DNA of 12,500 nucleotides, from positions 27,501-40,000 of the forward strand of contig VIGQ01000669.1 in assembly GCA_009663005.1 (NCBI GenBank). The letters are read 5' to 3'. Position numbers and translations under genes: made by a program. The notes beneath the pieces were generated by a model. The model ran no database searches, was not told where the DNA came from, and worked only from the letters and a program-made list of their open reading frames with translations. This document shows positions 6,852-12,500 of this stretch, one piece after another. Source of the DNA: Actinidia chinensis (Eukaryota > Streptophyta > Magnoliopsida > Ericales > Actinidiaceae). How positions within the stretch are numbered: position 1 is the stretch's first letter; every line of letters begins with the position of its first letter.

Positions 6852-7940
6852 CGTGTCTACCCTAGACAAGGTCGAAAAATTGTAGTTGTGTATTTTATCC
6901 CCTTACAATTGCACCTCAGTTTGCATGAGTTGGATCAATGCTTGCCAAGGTCATATGAGCTGGATGTGTCCGAGGTTTGGAGTTATAACTCTGTCGGCAC
7001 GCTAATGCCTAATAGTTGTGTTCCTCCTGTTTGGATCTGTAGTACTATTGAGCCACGCGTCAAAGTTTGATTAGCCTGCGAGCTGTGTCTAGGCATGGGT
7101 GTTGGAGTGCCCACCTACCTTTAGGGTTTGTTTGGAGTGAACGCGCGGTGAGGGGACTGCCACGTGTTCGCCTCTCGCTAATTTTGGGATAGGTCTTACC
7201 CGACGAATGACTTACCTTAAAGGTGTGTTTAGGGCACTTTCCAGCCTTTTTAGCTTTCTATACAAGTCTGTCTGTCTTCCCTGTCACTGTTTCACCCTAA
7301 CCTCTAAGGGCAATTCTAGAGAGACAAAGCTTGGGCCGTGAACTGTTGTCGTCTACCTCTGTGCAACTGTCGTTTTCCGTCCGATTCCGTTTTGGCAAAC
7401 ATTTCAATTCTTCTATCGATTGGATTGTTGCCTCCCAAGTCTCCTTTGGCCGATTCTATGAGTTTTCTTTTAGAGATTTTCATACGTAATTTCTTTGCCA
7501 TTTCACACGTATTGATAGATGTATACTTTTATTTCATTCTGATTTTGCTTGAGTTTGTATTTTGGCATCTCGAGGATTGTTTTTGACTTGTTTTGTCATT
7601 TTCGTTAGGGCTTGTCATGTGTCCCTGGTTCTGGCCCATCTGCCATTGTTCTGGTTTTAAGCTTCTCTGTGGTTTGAGTTGCTTCTAACCTGTTTCCCCT
7701 GATGGAATGGGTCCAAGCTTTCATTTTGATTTTGGTCTAGGGTTTTGCCCCATCGGGCTCTTCTGCTACCGAGATGGTTCAAGGCAGGAGAAAGGTCTGG
7801 AGTTGTCCTTAGAAAAGCATGGATTAACCTCGTGGGCGGCAGAACTCGGGCTCAACACAGAGAGCTCGACTAACTCTACTCCAAAAAAGCTAATCATGAC
7901 AGCCTAGCTGAGCTCGTTTTTACCTTATGTTTTATTTTTC
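6852..7940 (+). other. Leader-like region upstream of the transposon gene
   Basis: Several 60-80 codon frames exist (for example 6888-7070 and 7338-7586), but none has a recognisable domain. The stretch from about 7240 on is pyrimidine-rich. It ends in a strong 3' splice-site-like TTTTATTTTTCAG at 7930-7942, four bases before the ATG at 7946. The region is best read as promoter, LTR or 5' UTR sequence with a possible intron ending at 7942. Confidence 0.35.
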
Positions 7941-7945
7941 AGAAT

Positions 7946-8835
7946 ATGGAGTTGAACCGAGCTCAGCTATTGGTGCACAATGACGTTGCCTTGGACAAAT
8001 TTAGGGTCGATCACGGCATACCTAATGATGTCCAGATAGAACGGTATGGTCCTAATGAGGATGCTAATCTGGTTGAGGGCAATGAGGAACAAATCCTAGT
8101 TCATATTTGGTTGATCCACCAATCTAGGCTTTGGTTTCCCATAAGCCTGATGCTGAAAGAAGTGATGGCGTTTTGTCGCCTCACCGTCATGCAGGTGTTG
8201 TTGAACTTTGTCCAGACCATGCTCGCGGTGAACACACTGATGCGCCAGCAAGAGCTCCCCTTTAACGACTTAGATCTATTGCATGTGTACACTGTGGTGT
8301 GCCCGAAGAGGGAGTCGGACACCTATTTGCTCAAAGGTATCCATTACCTCCGGCTTATGAATCCTCGTCAGCCTCAGACGAGGCTGCTTAACGATGGCCC
8401 GAACAAAGACGTGTATCTAACGAGTTTGTCTGGGTTTCAAAAAACTAGGAATTCTGAGCTAGGGATGGTCTCTATTATTTCCCCAGGCATAACGACTGCA
8501 TCCCTGACAGTAAGTTCACTTTTAATTTTCTAAAAGATACTTTTCATTTAACGCCCTTGTATATTTTGAAAAATACTTGTTCTAATTCTTACTTCGCGGT
8601 TGGTATAATAGATTTCAACGAGCTGTTCAATAAAAGGACCGAGCAATGTAAAGCCGAGATCCAAAATTTGAACAATAAGCGAGCCTCCAAGAAGGTTGTG
8701 GATCTGTTAGCATACGAGCCCATCTACTGCCACATCATTCCCCATCGGACCGATGAGCTCGGTAGGGTCAGGTTCCCAGCGCTGCGCATTGAAGCCTTAG
8801 GTCAACTAGGAGTGCAATTATGTCACAATTGGTGA
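7946..8835 (+). pseudogene. Frameshifted two-exon gene for a Transposase_28-like (putative gypsy-type transposon) protein
   Basis: Exon 1 opens with ATG at 7946, right after a splice acceptor. Residues of about 45-125 (WFPISLMLKEVMAF, then LLNFVQTMLAVN and PFNDLDLLHVYTV) fit the hydrophobic FP-x-x-x-x-EV pattern and the spacing of the plant 'putative gypsy type transposon' domain (PF04195 as I recall it). The domain's biochemical role is unknown. Near 8405-8418 the frame shifts. The following FVW-V-S motif, usual for the family, lies in the +1 frame, where TAG (8446) and TGA (8455) break it. Exon 1 ends at the GT at 8510. Exon 2 (8612-8835) encodes FNELFNKRTEQCKAEI and a charged, coiled-coil-like stretch, then stops. 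The gene is dead. The match comes from pattern recall, not from a search. Confidence 0.5.
8510..8611 (+). other. Intron of the transposon-like gene
   Basis: The donor is ACA|GTAAGT at 8510 and the acceptor is TATAATAG ending at 8611. The intron is 102 bp and AT-rich. It joins a phase-1 exon end to FNELF in exon 2 only if exon 1 is read in the shifted frame, which supports both the intron and the location of the frameshift. Confidence 0.6.
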
Positions 8836-8853
8836 ATATTACCTCCTCATTGG

Positions 8854-9048
8854 TTAAAAACATGTGAAACTCACTTGAATAGCAAAATAGATCCAACATA
8901 TTTCAACTAATAAAAATGAGATAATATTCGCCCATTTTTCAGTAATATGTGCAAACATCATGGTAGTTACCACTCTCATTAATTCTCTAATTTGTTCTTC
9001 CATCTGTTCCAAGTCTACAGACGTGCTGTCAGTTGCTAAACCCTCCAT
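8854..9048 (-). CDS. Short minus-strand frame, possible first exon or gag start
   Basis: Read on the minus strand, a leader rich in CTCTCTCTCT (about 9121-9132) is followed by a poly-A run and the context ACCAATGG. The frame encodes MEGLATDSTSVDLEQMEEQI and about 44 more residues. Residues 10-30 are acidic and helical, like a short coiled coil. A GTGAGTTTC donor-like site on the minus strand (about 8867-8875) could end a first exon before the stop. Gypsy Gag proteins and ordinary plant genes can both start this way. The product is not recognised and could be a chance frame. Confidence 0.25.
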   Translation of the reverse strand: MEGLATDSTSVDLEQMEEQIRELMRVVTTMMFAHITEKWANIISFLLVEICWIYFAIQVSFTCF

Positions 9049-9660
9049 TGGTTTTTTTTTTTGAATTCAAAGATCGACTTCGCACCCAACTAAGCTTCGT
9101 CTCTCCAAGCAAGCGATTTGAGAGAGAGAGAAAACGCTATCGGCGAGGAGGCCTTATCCTAAAACTCATGTTTGTTAAATTGGGGCCCATGAGGTAGTGA
9201 GTTGGGTCACCCCTCAAGCATTTATGTTTGCAATTATAGTCAGGATACGTGCATCTAGCATTATTATTATGGACCAGGTTTCTATTAAGTTCAAAGAGAA
9301 AAGTTAGCCAAATATAGTCTTATCCTAAACTTATCTCAATAATTTGAAACGTTCATTTGCAATGCACATTAAGAAGATCATTCAAGAAAAATATGAGATT
9401 GATTGAAGATTTATAGGTACGTGATTGAAACGCATTTGTCTTAAAAAAAAAGCGGTTTATAATGAAAGTTATATTTGTTATCCTAAAAAAAGTGATATGA
9501 TTATTTGATTATCAATATCCAATCAACTTAAGTTTTTGTATAGAAAATTTTCTTGACGAATTTTGCAAAATGAATTATTCAAATTATTAATGTAAGTTGA
9601 AAGTGGACCACAACTTGCAAACTTTATCAAAAAGTTTGAGCTTGGTTCATTTGTTATTTA
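9049..9660. other. Non-coding stretch
   Basis: I see no gene. It contains a T run (9052-9062), a short GA-rich run (9120-9132) that may belong to the minus-strand leader, and AT-rich sequence. Confidence 0.4.
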
Positions 9661-9723
9661 TAGGTGATGACTGCTAATTGCAAAGTAGCAAAGAATGGTA
9701 GTTGAATTACTTTTGAAGCTTAG
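9661..9723. repeat. Dispersed repeat, right copy (partner at 5775-5838)
   Basis: This copy shares TAGGTG(A/G)TGA(C/T)TGCTA, AAAGTAG and the identical GGTAGTTGAATTACTTTTG with the left copy. It is preceded by TTTATAG. Divergence outside the core shows the copies are old and are not a target-site duplication. Confidence 0.65.
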
Positions 9724-10347
9724 GAACAAGTTAACATCAAAACCATGTGGCTTGGAAAATTGATTTCACGAGTTTGCACACAACTTGGAAAATCATCAAT
9801 AGCTTAAATCAATCAATAATCCATTTCAGAGTCATTATTTCATTTTCAGAGAACGATTTGAGAGATTGTGTTTTTAATTGTTTAAGTGATGTATACCAAA
9901 GTGGGAATGAGAACAATAGAGTACAATACATAAATGATGATAATAGCAATAAGTGCATTGTTTAACTGATAATTTAAGTGTCTACCAATACAGAATTGAC
10001 CAACAAGGTATACTTTCTTTGATTGCACAAATTCATTTTTTATCCCTCTAGATGGAAACAGGTCTGGTTTGTTGGTCAGAGTCATCTACCCTAAATCCGA
10101 TCCACTTAGGTTATTCTTACGTGTAACTCAAATCTTATCGGTTTTGTTTTACGCACTCTTTATTAATGTCCTACCCTACGATATTAATTTATAAAGAAAA
10201 GATTAAATTGTTAATATAATATGAGAGTCCTTTTAATTTTTGGGGTGTGATCGCCCCCTCTACCTCCTCCTTGGATTCATCCCGTCTTTTTTTTTTCCTC
10301 CCATGCATCATACATTTCCTGTTCATGCACATTTTTACTAAATAACA
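9724..10347. other. AT-rich non-coding stretch
   Basis: There is no recognisable gene; the 72-codon frame at 9747-9965 has no domain. The only structure I see is the inverted repeat at 9997-10078. Confidence 0.4.
9997..10078. repeat. 10-bp inverted repeat with 62-bp spacer
   Basis: TGACCAACAA (9997-10006) and TTGTTGGTCA (10069-10078) are perfect inverted arms. The length would fit a very short fold-back element or chance, and no duplication flanks it. Confidence 0.5.
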
Positions 10348-10535
10348 ATACCACTATCGTCCACCAGCACCACCAGCACCGCAAACTACAATACCATCAT
10401 TACCACCGTCATTCCACTAACACTACTGCCACTGCCACCACTACCACCATTGCCACCAAAACCCATCTACCTCCACCAAACCACCACCATCATTCATCTA
10501 CCTTCAACATAGCACCACTACACTCCACCTCTACT
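10348..10535. repeat. CCA-rich imperfect trinucleotide tract
   Basis: The tract is dominated by CCA/ACC/CAC triplets with many interruptions, for example CACCACCAGCACC and CCACCACTACCACCATTGCC. It is an old simple-sequence repeat. The + strand frames contain stops, so I do not call it coding. Confidence 0.75.
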
Positions 10536-10605
10536 ACCATCCAATTAAGTTGAACATTTTAATTCAAAAGCACAGGAGAAGGAGAGAGAGACCTAGTAAA
10601 GTCAT

Positions 10606-11157
10606 TGTTGGGAAAATTACAGCGAACACAAAATTTCAAATAACGATTTTTATTTAAAACAAATGAACTATACAATTAAACTAAAACTATATGTACAAAA
10701 AATGTATTAAGAATGAGATACAAATAGTATTAATGCCCTGCAAACACAATCTCTTTAAGAAAGATTTGTTACCTACCGAGGGTGTTGTAGAATTTTGTCG
10801 ATGTCTTTCTCTCAGGATAAAACAGCTGAACCGCGAATCACAAGAACACCTCCGTAGCAGCCTTGGCAAAAAGACTCAGTGTCTATCTCTTTCTCAAGAA
10901 AATAACTCAGGAATAAAAATATTTTCTGCTCTGTATACTATATCTCTTCCAATACATGAAGATGATATATAAAGGAAAAGAATGGACTGCAAAAATTCTG
11001 CAATTAACCCAATAAAACTACTACCATCAATCATATTCACTAGGTTGATTATGGTTATAAAACTGTAGCCCTTATAGCTGCTATTAATTGTTATTTATAG
11101 TATAAAATTGCAGCCAAAAACTACTGCTTTATTTTTCATGCATAATAATTTTCTGCA
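10606..11157 (-). mobile_element. LTR of a Ty1/copia element, minus strand
   Basis: Plus-strand ends are TGTTGGGAAAATTAC at 10606 and TAATTTTCTGCA at 11157. They form an imperfect inverted terminal repeat (TGTTGGGAAAATTA versus TGCAGAAAATTATT on the reverse). On the minus strand the LTR start follows a purine-rich CGTGGAGGAT. Copia pol remnants on the same strand lie to the right, so this is the 3' LTR. The five bases outside, GTCAT (10601-10605), are one half of the expected target duplication. The other half would be beyond the window. A TATATATAA-like stretch at 10964-10974 could be the promoter. The 93-codon plus-strand frame inside it is spurious. Confidence 0.65.
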
Positions 11158-11167
11158 ATCCTCCACG
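11158..11167 (-). other. Polypurine tract of the copia element
   Basis: The minus strand reads CGTGGAGGAT immediately before the LTR start TGCAG. It is slightly degraded compared with a typical all-purine tract. Confidence 0.5.
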
Positions 11168-11785
11168 AATGAAATTGGTAGGCAAACTGATGTAGAGTAC
11201 GACGCTGACCCGAGAAAGAGACAATGAATAATTTTTGCATAAGATATGTAGTTTTTTTCCCTTAACAAATTCCCTTGTGAGAACCTATCGAATTTACTAG
11301 CAGACTAGTGGGCGAGCCCGCTAGAACTGTGCCGTGACTAACTAGTGTAAATTGAGACAATAAACGTCACACATAACACAGTTCATTCTCATTGTTTTGT
11401 CTGTTTTTGCCTGGTGAATACTTTTTCTAATTCTGCAAGTTTTTTCTCAAGAATTTTACCTTAATTCTCAAAGAAGCAGCCCCACTTCATACTCACATAG
11501 GTGACTTATTTTCATGAATATTTCAATATACCCATCCTGGCTCACCAGCGCAAAGAGTTATTAAAAGCTAATATTTAACCTTATCCACAATCACTGTGCA
11601 TTATAGGAACAGGTATGAGTTTTTAAACTCTACAGTGATTATCTTAAATATATGCAATTATAGTTTTTCATTGAATCTAGATCTTGGGATCTCCAGTCAA
11701 CTAGATTTGATTTTCTTTTACGATACCTTTCTCTTTCATAGGTTTTAAACTCATTATTTTTGATACTTGATCAACTAATTCTCAG
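11168..11785 (-). other. 3' non-coding region of the copia element
   Basis: The region lies between the pol remnant and the polypurine tract, and no frame is open on the minus strand. About 620 bp between pol and the LTR is long for copia elements, but such 3' regions occur in plant families. Confidence 0.5.
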
Positions 11786-12500
11786 GATAACCTTTGTAAG
11801 TAGATCCGCAATATTGTCATTTGACCTCACATAGTCATAGCCGACAATTCCACTTGAGAGCAGTTGTCTAATCACAGATGACTATCGCAATGGAAGGTAA
11901 TCACAGACACAAGTTTCGACCATCTTGGAATATCCTCCAAAACGGATGTAACCACTAGGCATCTTTAGTCACCTTATCTAGAGTAATAAACTCTGATTCC
12001 ATTGTAGATCATGTTGCAATGCACATCTATTTGAAAGATTTCTAAAACACGTTCACCATCAAGCTGAAACATATACATTCATGTCTGATATCTAGTTTGC
12101 ATCGTAATACCCTTCTAATACTGCTGGATATCTAATGTATGCAGTACAAGATCATGATTATATCTTAAATAACGTAGTAACCTTACTATCTCTTTTCAGT
12201 GATCAGTTCTTGGATTACTCGTGCACCTACTCAATCTGCTTACTAAGTAGGCTATGTCAGGCCTTATACAACTCATTAAGTACATTAAACTCTCAATTAT
12301 ACAAGAATACTCCAACTGAGATACGCATTTTCCCCATTTTTTGGGTAAGTGGAGATTTACATCTATAGGAGCCCTTGCAATATTTGTTATCAGACTTTAT
12401 TGAAAATTTTTAGAATTTTATCAATATAGTGTATCTGAGACAGTGCAAGTCCGTCAAATATTCTGGTGATCTTCACACTCAGAATCATATATGTTAGGCC
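11786..12500 (-). pseudogene. Ty1/copia polyprotein remnant: end of reverse transcriptase and RNase H
   Basis: Several copia landmarks appear on the minus strand in the expected order. They are YIDKILKIFN (about 12393-12428), VSQLEYSCIIESLMYLM with CIRPDIAYLVSRLSR (12201-12326), DAN-ISDM in the first RNase H aspartate region (about 12080-12115) and STMESEFITLDKV with the catalytic glutamate (about 11970-12012). Then come FHCDS (about 11880-11895) and DYVRSNDNIADLLTK (about 11790-11840) at the C-terminus. Stops and frame changes separate these blocks. Between HCDS and RQLLSSG about 25 residues normally present, including the conserved R-H segment, are missing. The element copied RNA to DNA and trimmed the hybrid; this copy cannot. 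It runs past the right edge of the window. Confidence 0.85.

Larger units (their letters stand above)
6436..8838 (+). mobile_element. GC-richer transposon-derived block
   Basis: Base composition changes sharply to a GC-richer block relative to its AT-rich flanks. The block ends near 8838, just after the last exon-like sequence. It holds a long leader-like region (about 6480-7940) with subrepeats and a hairpin, then a broken two-exon gene resembling a plant gypsy-type transposon protein. I found no clean LTR pair, primer site or terminal inverted repeat. Element class and exact borders are therefore open, and the block may be a truncated copy. Confidence 0.5.

Noticed and set aside
7338..7586. 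82-codon + strand frame
   Set aside because: It is in the pyrimidine-rich leader region, has low-complexity hydrophobic content and no family resemblance. An overlapping minus frame exists.
8101..8322. 73-codon minus-strand frame
   Set aside because: It is the shadow of the transposon-like exon on the + strand.
8509..8612. One-base deletion at the splice donor as the cause of the frame mismatch between exons
   Set aside because: Reading exon 1 in the +1 frame after about 8419 restores a family-like motif and the correct intron phase, so the indel lies upstream and the donor is intact.
10691..10972. 93-codon + strand frame
   Set aside because: It lies wholly inside the minus-strand copia LTR, has no recognisable domain and overlaps a minus-strand frame.
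12135..12368. 77-codon + strand frame
   Set aside because: It is antisense to the copia reverse transcriptase remnant, whose motifs are clear on the minus strand.

Overview
The window looks like nuclear DNA from a flowering plant, probably a dicot. It is AT-rich and has no intact protein-coding gene. It carries pieces of Ty3/gypsy and Ty1/copia retrotransposons, a GC-richer transposon-derived block with a plant-type intron, low-complexity tracts and many stop-broken reading frames. I cannot name the species. I see no tRNA, rRNA, CRISPR array or bacterial-type operon.

Layout. Positions 1-2700 are non-coding and contain local duplications, an 18-base perfect palindrome, a possible MITE and a 25-base tandem duplication. 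Positions 2720-5530 hold a decayed tandem array of one small Ty3/gypsy-like, non-autonomous element on the + strand. The order is LTR, internal domain, LTR, internal domain, LTR, with primer-binding-site remnants after each LTR and one clear polypurine tract. The two internal domains carry the same short broken reading frame and are too short for a full gag-pol. A probable copia-type LTR on the - strand (3040-3768) sits inside the first internal domain.

Positions 5530-6290 are AT-rich and hold a two-unit repeat and one member of a repeat pair whose partner lies 3.9 kb away at 9661. Positions 6300-8838 form a GC-richer block. Its 3' part is a broken two-exon gene whose product resembles the plant 'putative gypsy-type transposon' domain (Transposase_28). 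Positions 8840-10600 are mostly featureless, with a small - strand first-exon-like frame and a CCA-rich simple-sequence tract.

Positions 10606-12500 are the 3' end of a decayed Ty1/copia element on the - strand. It consists of an LTR, its adjacent polypurine tract, the 3' non-coding region and a reverse transcriptase/RNase H remnant that runs off the right edge. The window therefore reads as nested and adjacent dead retroelements. No living system of cooperating genes was found. The most unusual structures are the tandem miniature LTR array and the intron-bearing transposon gene whose frameshift can be located.
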